Assembly (NCBI GenBank): GCA_027919835.1
Contig: JANVFP010000004.1
Location: forward strand, 558,001 to 622,000
DNA from: Lentinula raphanica
Lineage: Eukaryota; Basidiomycota; Agaricomycetes; Agaricales; Omphalotaceae
DNA: 64,000 nt
Direction: 5' to 3'
Shown: piece by piece, positions 11,890-22,983 of the stretch
Numbering within the stretch: the first letter of the stretch is position 1
Layout: the number at the start of each line of letters is the position of its first letter
Translations under genes and position numbers: made by a program
The notes under the pieces: model-generated
Database searches by the model: none
What the model was told of the DNA's origin: nothing
Seen by the model: the letters and a program-made list of their open reading frames with translations, nothing else

Positions 11890-12789
11890 GGACGGTAGTC
11901 TTGGAAGGAGATACACAAAGTCACGTATTTATATCGTTGCTATATTTCTTTAGACTTTTTCGAAGGACGAGGCTTAGCGGAAAGCCACCCAATGTTCTAA
12001 ATCGATACCGATCCAACCGGTCCACCTTGAGTCAAATGTACCACTTGAAGGAGCAGTAGACTTACGGACTTGATTACAGTTCGACGTTTCAAGTCGGAGG
12101 GATGAAGACGAGTCGCGCGTTCCACAACGGCTTAACCAGTTCAAAATAACCTGGTCGATTCAGCATCGAACGGCCACATTCGGAAAGTTGAGTTGCATTC
12201 ACTCACGATGTTGACGTCCTCCATTGGCATTTATACAGCCGTCACTATTGAAGTATCCATGCTTGCGTCTGGAGGTCATTCTAATCAGTGATTCACTGTA
12301 TTCGAGAAGACTGTCAGTTCAATCTCCCTCGGAGTGAGAGGAAATATGGCAGTCGCGATAGTTGAAGTAGCCTTAGAAGCCGAAAGGGTGATGTCCATCG
12401 AACTGCCCAGGCCAAGTTGGTATCGGATTGAGTTATCGTGCGGCCAATATCCTGGCATACGCGGTTCCCAGCAGCAGAGACCTCATTTTTCTGTCCGCCT
12501 TGGGTCCTCTTGTCGCGAACACTAGAGGACAATTGCCTATCCCCTTCTATCCCGAATCATTTCCGATTTTAGCTGAAATCTAGTTGTCGATATCAGCGGA
12601 CATGACCTCTATAAGACAAGGCAAAGAGCTATTTTGCGGTTGTAGATAGGAAAGCAAGAGTCGGGTCGAAAGAATTAACTTGAGGACTAGGTTGGCTGAT
12701 GCTGGGCTGTTGAGAGGATGCATATGTATAAGCGCCCATCGCGCGCTTACACTTGCTTGATTGTTCGGCATTCCCTTGGCACTCGCTCA
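11890..12789. other. upstream region of copy 2, part of the duplicated block
   Basis: No gene recognised. The segment is a diverged counterpart of 14455-15210: for instance cacaacggct at 12123 and 14700, and actagagga at 12521 and 15152. The offset between counterparts rises from 2541 to about 2631 bp, as expected for an old tandem duplication with small indels. Confidence 0.6.
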
Positions 12790-12889
12790 GTGGGGTTCTA
12801 TAGTGGGTTGTGCGAGCTTCAACATGACAAATAGCAGAGACACGAAAAACAGACACGACGTCGAAAAATGTGACTGACAATGGTGGCAT
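12790..12889 (-). pseudogene. relic first exon of a copy-1-type amidohydrolase
   Basis: Reading the minus strand from the ATG at 12887-12889 gives MPPLSVTFFDVVSVF and then HVEARTTHYRT, which aligns with the signal peptide of copy 1 (MSPLPVVFLALVSLL, then HVEARTTHW). The flanking promoter is also conserved (cataacacaaggggc in both places). Downstream exons are missing: the sequence dissolves into non-homologous DNA at about 12780. This is the left-over 5' end of copy 1 carried along when the copy 1 promoter plus copy 2 was duplicated to make copy 3. Confidence 0.75.
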
Positions 12890-13121
12890 AACACAAGGGG
12901 CGGTGAACAGTAAAGGTAATGAAGCACTGGTGACCGAACATGTTGGTTCAACAAGATTTCGATACATCATAAACTGGAAGGATTACTATACTTTGGAATG
13001 GTTCGACAACTTTATGCTTGACACGCTTGTAGAAGTCGTTGCGCCGGCCGCGGACAAGTACGTGAACAGGAACAGAAATTTCGTCGAGATACCTGAAAGC
13101 TGGACTAGACAGCTTCAAGTT

Positions 13122-14454
13122 TCAGTCATTCAACTTGAGGAGTTTAATAGCCATTCCTCTCTTCAGACTTAACAGCGCCTCCGGTGTCAAAACATCATCT
13201 AGTCCATCAACCCAGGTCGTTCCTGAGGGTATATCCACGAATGGATAATCTATAGAGAACATTATCCTCTCTAACCCAATTTCCTTGATGTGAAATTGAA
13301 GTAGGTCAGTGGCGAAGTTTCCGGAAGTGGTCTCGAAGAGGTTGGTGTGGAAATACGTCGTTACATTGAGTAACATAGGCATTCCGAGGGGAAGTTGACG
13401 GGCAAGTTCTGATGCAAATGTTGAGGTGAGATAAGTCACAGGCGGAATAGAAGGGTTAGAACTTAGTAGCGACTTACGCGCATCAATACGAATAAGGTCA
13501 GACGGTATTCGCTCTCCTAGATGGCCGACTATGATTTTAAGATCAGGAAAACGGCTGGCAGTCTGAGTGTTAGTAAGGTCCTTCCGGGCGCAACGAACAA
13601 TACACTCACTCGAAAACACCATTTGTACAGAGACCAAGTATATGACCTGACAGAGTAGCAGCAAATTCTTGGCCTGGACCTAACAGCCATGGTGCGTGTC
13701 CATATAACAAGTCCGCGATAGGCTCAACGTTTGTGCGGGGATGAAAGTAAATTGGAACGTCGAGCTCAACGACCATTTGCCAGAAAACATCGAAATCGGG
13801 CTGATCGTAGTAAATCAATGTGTCTGGAATCCACTCTCAGTGAAAGGTTCGATCGAGGAACTGAAGAGATACTTGCCATTATCTGACCCACTTTGTTGGT
13901 AATCATTCACCAACCCTCCGAGGAAACCTAGTTCCTGCACTGTCCTTTTAAGCTCGGCAGCAGCTTCCGACGCGTTATGCATCGATAAGGCGGCAAAGGC
14001 CCCAAAACGAAGAGTGTTGTTGGATATCTGAGCGGCCAATTGATTGTTAACATTCACGGCCATTGCATTGGCAACAGCAGGATCGGAAATGCCTTGAATG
14101 CAAGGAGAGGCACAGGACAGGACCATCTGAAAGAAAGAATCATGAGGTAAGCAAAGGAAAGAACAAGAAAAGACGCGAGACGCACGAAGTCAACACCATT
14201 TTGATCCATCAGGGTAAGACGTTGGTTGTGAATATCAAGGAGGTTAGCCCTGAGTGTCCCCGTTTCACTGCATAGAGTGGCGAGCCTGTCAGATATGCCT
14301 GTTATTCTACTTGAGATATGACCTACGTTGCAAGTTCGGGGATGGTCCATGCTTCTTCAAAAGCTATCAATCCCTTCCCTGTGTCGTTCCATGTACGAGC
14401 ATATGCGAAGGACTGATAGATGAGTAAGACAACTAGGACGTGGAGTTGCTTCAT
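13122..14454 (-). CDS. 2,3-DHBD-like amidohydrolase, copy 3
   Basis: Third tandem copy, closest to copy 2. Start at 14452-14454 opens a signal peptide (MKQLHVLVVLLIYQSFAYA) followed by RTWNDTGKGLIAFEEAW; the family motifs IYFHPRTNVEP, VGHLGERIPSDL and MFSIDYPFVDIP are all intact, as is the LGMPMLLNV stretch altered in copy 2. Stop at 13122-13124. Introns lie at the same places as in copy 2 (for example the one around 14126-14185 after GVDFV). A metal-dependent aromatic acid decarboxylase of the secretory pathway is the best guess; a hydrolase of a related ring compound cannot be excluded because the family also holds such enzymes. Confidence 0.85.
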
Positions 14455-15424
14455 GGACGGGGGTATTGCGGTAATTGACAAGGCCATGTATTTATATCAT
14501 GTTGCTATTTCCTTCAAGGGCTAGCTTGAAGGACGAAACCCAGGGGCCAGCGGAAAGCCGCCCAGTGTTATGAATCAATAACGATCCAACCGGTTCATCA
14601 CAAGACAAAGGTACCACAAGGAGGACTTGAAGATGGAATGGATTTCTATTTGACGTTTCGACTCGGGCCTGGGATAAAGCTGAGTACAAGCCGCAATTTT
14701 CACAACGGCTGAAACAGTTTTAAACCTCTTGGTCAAATCAGCTTTAAACGATTACATTCGGGAGTATCAGGTTATAGAATTCACTCACGACGTTCAACCA
14801 CATACCATTTACAGTATACACTAGGCTGCTCTGCTCGTTATAAAAGAATCGATTGGTGCCTTTGAATGATGTTTCATCAATCATCAGTAAATCTAAACTC
14901 TTGAGAATGAGAGCATGGTTGTATTACTTGTTTGGTTCATTTGTCCTCGGAGAGAAAGAAAAACAGTTGCGATAGCTTCGAAAGTCGAACGAGATGAGTT
15001 ATCCAGCAATGTCCATCAGATAGTCCCATCGATTTGCCCAATGCCCAGGGTAAGTGAAGATGGTAAAATACCGCGCGACTCGTTTGTTATTTCAACATAT
15101 CGCGGGACCCAGCGCCAGAATATCCGTTCTTCTGTTCATCTTGTTGTGGACACTAGAGGAGAATAGTCTGTCCCGGATGATTCCCGTTTTTAATTGCAGG
15201 CCTTGGGCTGGATCAAGGAGCGCGAGCCTAGTTATGTATACCTAGTTCGGACATAGCGACCGTGCTACAGAGCAGATAGATGCCTTTGGGTTGTAGAAAG
15301 CAAAAGTCATCCACTGCAACTTGGTTGGGAATATCGAAAGTCAAAATTGGGTTGAAAGTTGAAACCAAGAAATTACAATAAGCGCCCATCCTTTCACTCA
15401 ATCAACCACCACCCAAATGAGTCC
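14455..15424. other. intergenic, upstream of copy 3
   Basis: Promoter side of copy 3 and 5' flank of the pseudouridine synthase. The part up to about 15210 is the paralogue of 11890-12600. No further gene seen. Confidence 0.6.
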
Positions 15425-16581
15425 ATGACCTTTCGCTTGATTTTTCGGAATCATCTTGCTCTAGAACATACCCGAATACTCTACACTGACCGAGCTTTCG
15501 TAGTCGTCAATAAACCGCCAAATTTCGTCACTCAGTATCCCAGAGATGGTTCAACGGAAGCAGTAGCTGAACTGAAAGGCCAAAGTAAGACGCCTGTTCT
15601 TTTCGAACTTTAGTAGTGTAACTGAACAACTTTAGTACCATCTGCTCCTAACTTCACCGAACTTTTTCCTGTGCATCGTCTGGATAAAGTAATCATCTTC
15701 ATATCTGTTGTAGTCCTTGGTTGATCGTGCTTTCACAGGGAACAACCGGATGCTTGGTTTTTGCACGCTCTCCTCGTTATGCACAGGCATTTTCGCGTCA
15801 ACTGAAACAACACACGGTATTCAAGACTTACCATGCATTGATCAATACTGTTGATAGTCCAGTTTTGGCGACAAAATCAGCTTCAGGCAGTATTCGCATC
15901 GGAATGTCAACAAAGGATGGTCGACCACACATTTCTCATTGTGGCACTGCGCGGGAGACGTGGACTGACTGGCAGGTCCTTGGGTCGTCAGTGAGTTTTG
16001 CACATGGTCTATCAGTCGGTTGTTGACCAAATGTCCCACTGTAGTCACAAACTGATTTAGCCCTTGTGAAACTTGTCCTGCACACAGGCATGAAGCATCA
16101 GCTTCGCGTGCATATGGCGGATGTGTTACAAGGTAAGTGCTGTGTACACTCCATATAGACCGTGTTATGTACTGATCAGAATTTCGATCTCGCAGCTCCC
16201 ATCCTCGGCGATTTGCAACATACCGGTATGCCTTTCTCTTCGGCCTCCACTTTTCCTCCTGTACCGAACGATCGGCTATTCCTACACGCGTCCGAACTCT
16301 CTTTTCATGTATGTTCAGGTCCTCATTCACTTACCAATTGACAGTTCGAATCGTTGACTTTTGTAAAGCGATTCAGACGGAATGGAAAACCAAAACGGCT
16401 CAATCTCGCTATAACAGCACCTCTTCCTCCGGACTTTCAAGAGCTCTGTCGTCGCGTTGGTATTCAAGTGCCTTCCCATCTGAAAGAAGGTGGACTATTC
16501 GTTGATGGTCAACCCGTGAATGATGTCCCAGACCTAGACGGCGTTTGGATTGGCAACAGAGAGGATAGTCACTTACCGTAG
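15425..16581 (+). CDS. RluA-family RNA pseudouridine synthase
   Basis: Isomerises uridine to pseudouridine in RNA. The catalytic block reads VHRLDKGTTGCLVFA across an intron (about 15688-15739); the Asp of HRLD is the catalytic residue. Other family marks are ILYTDRAFVVVNKPPN near the N terminus, KTYHALI, MSTKDGRPHISHC and GMKHQLRVHMAD. The C-terminal part (RFRRNGKPKRLNLAITAPLPPDF) is lineage-specific. Start ATG 15425 gives a short basic leader (MTFRLIFRNHLALEH) that could be a mitochondrial presequence; the gene resembles mitochondrial rRNA pseudouridine synthases (Pus5 / RPUSD group) but I cannot assign the target. No S4 domain is visible. Four introns (about 15582-15636, 15688-15739, 15990-16056, 16133-16195 and a further one near 16226-16344) were inferred from the frame changes. 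Confidence 0.85.
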
Positions 16582-16857
16582 TCACAACGAAGACTCCTAT
16601 ATATCTGTCAATCACCTGCATGATCGTTGGGCCATACTAGGCAATACTGGCGTCAATGCTGCGGGAGATGAGCGAGTGCATGACGCCGGCGGCGGCGGCT
16701 GTTGCTTTGGTGAGCGGAGCGCTGCGCACTCCACTCCACCGCCTACTTTAAATCTAAAAGATGGCATACATAGCACGTGTTTCAATACTTCTTGCCTTCT
16801 TACTTTCATCACCAAACTTCGCTCTCGTTCAACGTTCAACCTTTGACTTATCCGACG

Positions 16858-17425
16858 ATGAAATTCACCAGTTCGATCCTCGCCAGTTCTCTCCTTTTCT
16901 TGAGCCCTGCAGCCGTTCTTGCCCAAGACAGTAGTGCTTCAATCGATACCTCAGCTGCCGAATCTTCGGCGGTGTCCGCAGCATCCAGCATCCTCTCCGC
17001 CGATGGTGGCTCGGTCACAGTCATTGCTGGGTGCGTTTACTAGCTCACAATTCACGATTCTACGCGCATATAACCGCTCATATTCGTGCAGGCATACAGT
17101 CACCATTCCTTCCGGAATTTCCATCCCGTCTATCCCCACCGCCATTCTCTCCGACACCTCCCTCATTGCGTCTCTTGCCTCGTCGCTCACCGCGAGCTTG
17201 ACTGGTTCATTGGCCTCTGAGGCTTCATCCATCCTTGGCGAGATCACTGGTAGCGCCGCTTCTGCTACTGGATCTAGTGGAACTACAGCTGCTAGCGGCA
17301 CCAGTGCCGCTAGTGCGAGCTCCACAGGAACTTCTGGGAACGGAGCGATGAGTCTTGGAGGTGGTGTCAAGGGTTTGATCGTGTCTGCTGGAGCCGGATT
17401 GCTCGCGGGCATGTGGATCTTGTAA
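16858..17425 (+). CDS. small secreted Ser/Ala-rich protein, probably GPI-anchored
   Basis: A 168-residue protein from two exons (16858-17030 and 17092-17425; the 61-bp intron restores the frame as IAG-HTVTIPSG). It has a classical signal peptide (MKFTSSILASSLLFLSPAAV, cut after LAQ), a middle almost wholly Ser/Ala/Thr/Gly, and a C-terminal hydrophobic tail (LIVSAGAGLLAGMWIL) after a small-residue stretch SGNGAMSLGGG, the layout of a GPI attachment signal. It belongs to the many short cell-surface proteins of basidiomycetes without a known activity. Dense Ser/Thr suggests O-mannosylation. Function not assignable. Confidence 0.8.
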
Positions 17426-18513
17426 ATTGACACCCTCGCGAAATTGGTCTATCAGGTTTGACTATACACGTTTCCTGTTCGAAATACCTCTACGCTACCT
17501 TCACTCGATCGGACTTAGCTCTTAGCTTCGAAGACTTATCTCTTTACTACACGATGTATCAATTCAAAACTCATTTCAAGATAGCCGAAAGATTCCTTCA
17601 AGGTTGTTAGTCTCAAGAGGAGTCAAGGTGCATGATGGCATGCATATATCCCCTCCTTAACCACTCCTTGAACAGCGTCAATCGGTCAGAGACGAAGATG
17701 AAGCAGCATGTACAGGTCTTCTCCTGCCGGATCTACTGTTCTCAAATCAAGCTATCAATGCGTTTCGTGAGTCCTTGAGTGATTCATTCCGTTTATCATG
17801 ATGCGTAAAGACTCCTTTCGTTCCGCACTTGCAACGTCGTTGGTTTGGCTGTCCCGCTCGGATAATGCTCCAAGCGCACCTAGAAATGGTCGAATGCTAT
17901 CTCCCTGAATTGTTCTTGGATCGAATTAGGTTGTGAAAGTATCCTCACTGTTTCTTCAAGGGTGTAGGACGATTCTTGTCCGTCGTCGTCAACTGGAAGA
18001 AATTCTACTTTTCAGGCACATTTTCATGCTTGGCCTCGGGTCATGGGACGTGTCACTGTAAGAGGGCTATGGGAGGTCATGGGACCCTCCTGGTATTGCT
18101 TTCCGCTCCCGCTGGTCAATCTCCATTAAATCCACGTTTCAACAAATCTCAAGTTTCAACGATCTCGATCGAATTGGCTTTTTGGCTCTTCGGACCCTGA
18201 AAATCGTCTGTCGAGGAAATTTTGGGATCCACAAGTGTCTACAAAATTCCACAACCCGAAAACGACTGGATTGCTGGTCTTTCTTAGCATCCCCTCAAGC
18301 TCTGGTCGTTACATCCAAGCTACTACTTCCGGAAGATTAGACTCCGCTTCATTATGCGATGTGTTTCGAAACTGGGATATTAATTTCCTCAACTCGAAGT
18401 AGCAGGCAGGCCCTTTATCAAAAATTTCGTTCACACTATTGTCCCCCGAGCCCAGATAATCGCCTGGACTAGGCGGTACATCGTGGGTCGCGGCTCGTCA
18501 TCCAGTGGCCCCC
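17426..18513. other. intergenic, 1.09 kb
   Basis: No gene recognised. Short open frames exist (for example 17976-18200) but lack homology-like structure or splice consistency. Confidence 0.5.
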
Positions 18514-18744
18514 ATGAGTCAGATTTACAACGAGTTTCAGTAAGTACTCAAGCTCAAGCTCAAATTTAGATGTGCTCATGTCCTCGAGGCTCATCAACTC
18601 ATTGCCTATCGGTCTTGTTAATTTAGTCAATACTATAGGCTCCTATACGATACGGCGAAACGTAAGCAATTATCCTCAGATGACTCCGTCGTCAAGAACG
18701 TTGAGAGCCAACTTGAGTACATGGAGAAGAAGGGAGAAGAGTAA
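18514..18744 (+). CDS. possible small helical protein, about 43 residues or first exons of a longer gene
   Basis: ATG at 18514 begins MSQIYNEFQ; a consensus intron (18540-18638, GTAAGT to TATAG, 99 bp) joins in frame to LLYDTAKRKQLSSDD and then VESQLEYMEKKGEE with TAA at 18742-18744. The composition is that of an amphipathic helical small protein. A second perfect donor (GTAAGTAAT at 18741) overlaps the stop, so the gene may continue through another intron ending near 18820. I do not recognise the family. Low-confidence call, supported by in-frame splicing and a coherent helical product. Confidence 0.35.
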
Positions 18745-19375
18745 GTAATACGAATTCCCCATGGTCTGTGAAATCAGAATTCCGCCGAGGCAGAAACCAT
18801 CTCATGTTCTATTGGCTCCAGAGTACAAAGACCTAGGCTCAAAGCTCTCTCCACTCTTCTCCACTTCATCCTCCTCCACCGCATGATAGCGCATGTTCGC
18901 CAATGTGCCATGGCAGGCTCCGGCAATCTTTTACATACTACATGATATGTAGTTTGTTGTTTTCTTCATGGAAACCCATCTCGTCGGATATCGCTGGCAG
19001 TTACATACTATCATGATACAGCCAGAATGATAAAATTACGGCGACTACGACCGCCCTAATAATAGTAAAACAAGTACATAGACAGAGAAATTAGAATCCC
19101 AGGAAACGCCTCGGCGAAGACTTTGGTTAATGTGTCGGTTATCTTGAGTACATACTTGACAATTGAAGTTTGTTGGCAAAACCAAGCGGTAGTTGTATTT
19201 GTTAAATATACTCTACATTTGGTTCAACGTTCGACGTTAAGTACAAAGTTTCGATTATAGTATTAGGTGTACAAAAAGCAAATGATTGAGTCTGACTCGG
19301 ACGATGTTCAGGTAAATCTAAGGCATTCGTCTAGGGTAAGTATTGATAGATCTTTTTGTCGTTGTGAGGGTCAAT
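18745..19375. other. intergenic, 0.63 kb
   Basis: AT-rich in the right half; holds the 3' flank of the minus-strand phosphatase gene. Two occurrences of ttacatacta (18930 and 19001 region) are the only repeat noticed. Confidence 0.5.
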
Positions 19376-20523
19376 TCAGAAACCACTCATGGCTTTGATG
19401 CCACGAGCACCATAGTCATCGATCTCAGTCCCGGGCTCTCGCGGAGTTGCGATACCACTATGGACTTTCTTGAAAATTTCCGTAGCACTAGGCACACGCG
19501 ACAGTGCGGGAGTGTGAAGAGGGGTGTCGTCGGGCGTGGGTGCAGTCTCCTTGCGATCAGCAGGCTGCGCAATGGCAAGGCTGACCGAGCCATCGGGATT
19601 GCGAGAAGCTTTGACACTGATTGAAAAAAAAGGTTAGGAAAACATCGGACGAGCGCGAGATGCACGACTTACTATGAGAGATTGGGCACAAGGAAATCGG
19701 GGCTTTCGCGCTCGAGGGATTCCCGAGTGTGCGACGTGCAGGTAGCAAGGACAAGTGCGCCGCTCGCCTTACCACTTCGAATGCCGGTGGGGGCATCTTC
19801 AACGACAATACCTATCAAGGGGATGAACATGCAGATACTCCTGTGGAGAGCGGGACAGATATTTACAGTCAAAAGGTGACACATTGTTCAGTTTCGCACC
19901 CAACAGATAGGGATCAGGCGCTGGTTTGCCTTGTGTTACAGATTCTGCGGTGACGAACACTTTGGGTATACGCAGACCAGCTGCAGGTAGTGCTTGTGAT
20001 GCGTAGAAATGCGTCGCTAGAGCAATCATCCATTCATATGAATCACAAAATACCCGTGATGACGCATGGACTTACATGATGTGCAGACTGACCAGCCTTG
20101 GCTATGCTGGCTGTCTGTCGAGGCCTCGATATCATCGAGAAGTTGAGAGACTCCGGGAAGGGCAATAATACCACCTCCGGAACCAGCCTTGGCCTGGGCG
20201 TTGCTAAGAATAGCATTTTCGAAGCGGACGACTTCCTGCTTCAAGAGTTCTTCGTCCTGAATCTTGCACCACTTCCGGAGGGCGTCGATTGTTCTGTATC
20301 CGTGTGCGGATTTGAGGATGTGGTCGAGATCGAGGAAGTCGTAACCGGTTTCTTTGAGCAGTCTCCAGGCGGCGGCTACTGCAGGCGATGAGTCGATGAG
20401 AGTGCCATCCATGTCAAAACTGAATGCTAAGAGTGAGCCGATGATCAAGATAGGTAAACCAATAGATTCTTACAGAACGGCTTTGACTGTGTGGTGAACG
20501 ATAGTTGTAGGGACCTCGGTCAT
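19376..20523 (-). CDS. HAD-superfamily phosphatase, glycerol-1-phosphatase / DOG type
   Basis: Subfamily I HAD phosphatase like yeast Gpp1/2 and Dog1/2. All four motifs are seen: VLFDMDGTLIDSS (nucleophile and acid Asp), the Ser/Thr of FVTAESV, Lys of QGKPAPDPYL, and VVEDAPTGIRSGKASG (metal-binding acids). The start is the ATG at 20521-20523 (MTEVPTTIVHHTVKAV); a 5' intron of about 60 bp ending at ATTCAG restores VLFDMDGT. The C-terminal tail beyond the HAD fold (SLAIAQPADRKETAPTPDD and onward to IKAMSGF) is longer than in the yeast enzymes and Pro/Thr-rich. It lies head to head with glycerol-3-phosphate dehydrogenase, the enzyme that makes the substrate of glycerol-1-phosphatases; that context favours glycerol phosphate as substrate over 2-deoxyglucose-6-phosphate. 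Stop at 19376-19378. Confidence 0.87.
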
Positions 20524-21255
20524 GGGGGTAGTCATTGTGGAAGTCAGAGAAAGTTTCTTAATGGGAATCGTTCAAAGATGGGGAGGCAAGTACGAGGTTG
20601 TCGAAGGTTTGGCCGTGATATTTAAGTCCATCCTTTTACTTGCCAAACTGCCCTGGAAAAAATTTCTTCCCGATACAAATGGAGACCAGATCGTGGAAGT
20701 TCTAGAAACTGGAGCTGAGGCGGTGTTGGATTGACACAACAAAGAAAGAGGCTCCAACGGCCCCAAATGGTTTTCGAAGTTTTATCTTCACGCCGGGTCC
20801 ACCCTTTTGTCGTTGACGAACGGAGGGAGCCAAATGGGGGTTCGGAAGACATGATGCACCACACAACGTGTCCTGAGAAACACCATCGTACGTATATGAA
20901 AAGCCTTATCTTTGAAATGAGGGTTGGAAAGTTAGCAGGTTGAATCGGTTGCATCGGAAGAGGATGCAGGAGGTTATGTTGTCTGCCGAACGGCAAGGTC
21001 AGAAAATTAATGATTGACCCTGATAGATTGGTGCGATCTCCGATTCGAGAATCCGTTATCCAAAAAAATTCAATTGTCATGATGTCACTCACAGGAAGTT
21101 TTTTTTTCGACTGTTTAAATTTTTTCCTCATGGCTATGGCGTTAAGGTCTAAGCCGGTTTGTATTTTATCCTCGCCGAACTTTACATCTGGAACGCTCAC
21201 ATATAAAACCGTCACCTTCGTTTAACCTTCTCTATCGTCTTCATCTACAATCAAC
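20524..21255. promoter_or_regulatory. shared divergent promoter region (phosphatase / glycerol-3-phosphate dehydrogenase)
   Basis: 732 bp between the two start codons. On the plus strand a TATA-like tataaa sits at 21202-21207, about 50 bp before the dehydrogenase ATG, followed by a pyrimidine-rich leader. No coding sequence seen. Because both neighbours act in glycerol synthesis, a common control such as an osmotic response is plausible; I found no certain stress element by eye. Confidence 0.5.
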
Positions 21256-22983
21256 ATGGCCTTCCCAAGCTCAGGCACCTCTTCTCCCAAATCGGGATCC
21301 CCTTCTCCTCTCTCCATGTCGCGAGCAGGTTCTCCTACTTCGACGCCAGAGTCGTCCCGACCCCCTTCACCGATGATAAAACCCTTACGGGGAGGAATCC
21401 GCAAGGGGGGCCTCAATGCTCTTTCAGGCGGAAGCATCGCTTTCACGAGCATGACCCCGAAGCCCGTTCAGCAACTGAAGAAACAAGAAGTCTTCCGCGA
21501 GACTAAATCCAACACCTCCTCCGACGATGAGTCCGACACTGACGACCGACACCCTCCTCGACCTCCAAAGACTCGTCGGTCTAGTTCTGGCGTCATAGCT
21601 GCGGCAATGGCTCCATACGTGACGGAGTTTGACTTGTACGAACCTCAATCTGCGGATGATCGTGAATTACCTATCCAAAAAATTGCCGTTGTTGGCAGCG
21701 GAAGCTGGGGTACCGCCTTAGCTCGTATCGCTGCTTTGAACGCTGCAGAGAAAAAAGTAGTTTGTTTCATCTGACGAAGGTAGAGCACTCGTTTCTAACA
21801 TGTTTTTTTATCAGGGTTTCGACCATGAAGTTCGCATGTGGGTCCGAGAGCGAGAGGTTTGTACTATAGGACGTTTCCCTACTCTCTTGATTGCTGAGTA
21901 AATTGTTTGCAGATCCCCGGTCAAGGACTTTTGACCGAAGTCATCAATTCTACTCATATGAACCACCGCTACCTTCCTGATGTCCCCCTACCTCACAACC
22001 TCGTAGCTGTGCCCGAACTCGTGAACGTCGTAAAGGACGCGACTCTGATCGTACTCGTGGTCCCTCATCAGTTCCTTACACCTGTCCTTGAGGAGCTTTC
22101 GAAACCTGGCGTGCTTGCACCAGGCGCTAGAGCCATCTCAGCTATCAAAGGTGTCGAAGTCGCAGGGGACCAGATTTACACCTTCCCCTGGCTCATTGAG
22201 CAGAAACTTGGTATCCCGTGTTCTGCCCTAGGTTTGTGTCTGCCTTTCAAACTTCTGGAGTTCGTTCGACTTAACGGATTCTCAGGGGGCGCCAATATTG
22301 CAATGGAGGTGGCACAGTCTGAATTCTGCGAAACTACCATCGGCGTTCCTTCCAAAGATGACGCTGCGCTTTGGCACGCTGTATTCGATTCACCAATGTT
22401 CCGAGTACATCCTATTGAAGATGTCTCCGGTGTCAGTCTGAGTGGCGCACTTAAAAACGTAGTCGCACTTGCTGCAGGATTCGTCGATGGTATGGGCTAC
22501 GGTGGTAACACCAAAGGTATACACTTTCGTATAAGCATAGAAGTTCTCAGACTCACAAGTACCTTCTTACTAGCTGCTATATTGAGAATCGGCCTGCTGG
22601 AGATGGCCGCGTTCACCAAGGAGTTTTTCCCGTCCTCGTCCTCGCTCACATTCTCGCACCACTCTGCTGGTGTAGCTGATCTTATCACGAGTACGTGTCG
22701 TATGCTCTCACATACCTCGAGAACCTTTTGCTGAATCTACACCAGCGTCATTCGGAGGCAGAAATCGCAAATGTGCAGAGGCGTTCATCAAAACCGGAAA
22801 GACATTCGCCCAACTAGAGCACGAACTGCTGAAGGGACAAAAGCTACAAGGAGTCGCCACTGCTGAAGAAACCTATCACTTCTTGCATGCCCGGGACGTA
22901 CAGAAGGTTATCCGCTATTCACCAAGGTCTACAAGATCAGCTTCGAGGGCATGGATCCAAAAAGCCTTTTCGATGATCTGTAG
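21256..22983 (+). CDS. GPD1: NAD-dependent glycerol-3-phosphate dehydrogenase, with an apparent 3' frameshift
   Basis: Reduces dihydroxyacetone phosphate to glycerol-3-phosphate in the cytosol, feeding glycerol and lipid synthesis. Seen: NAD-binding KIAVVGSGSWGTALARIA, KGVEV (catalytic-site Lys region), GANIAMEVA, VSLSGALKNVVALAAGFVDG (catalytic Lys of ALKN), GYGGNTKAAI, DLITTSFGGRNRKCAEAF. About 135 residues, rich in Ser/Pro and with a basic RRSSS site, precede the Rossmann fold; the yeast enzyme has only some 30. Introns lie at about 21758-21814, 21857-21912, 22232-22287, 22517-22574 and 22689-22744, phases all consistent. Near 22891-22896 (cccggg) the frame breaks: the conserved end EGYPLFTKVYKISFEGMDP is in the next frame and stops at 22981-22983, while the frame as given runs on to a stop at 22997-22999. 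One extra base at the G run would restore it; sequencing error or a real lesion. Confidence 0.9.

Noticed and set aside
17976..18200. 74-residue open frame at 18 kb
   Set aside because: No splice partners, no domain, composition unlike neighbouring exons.
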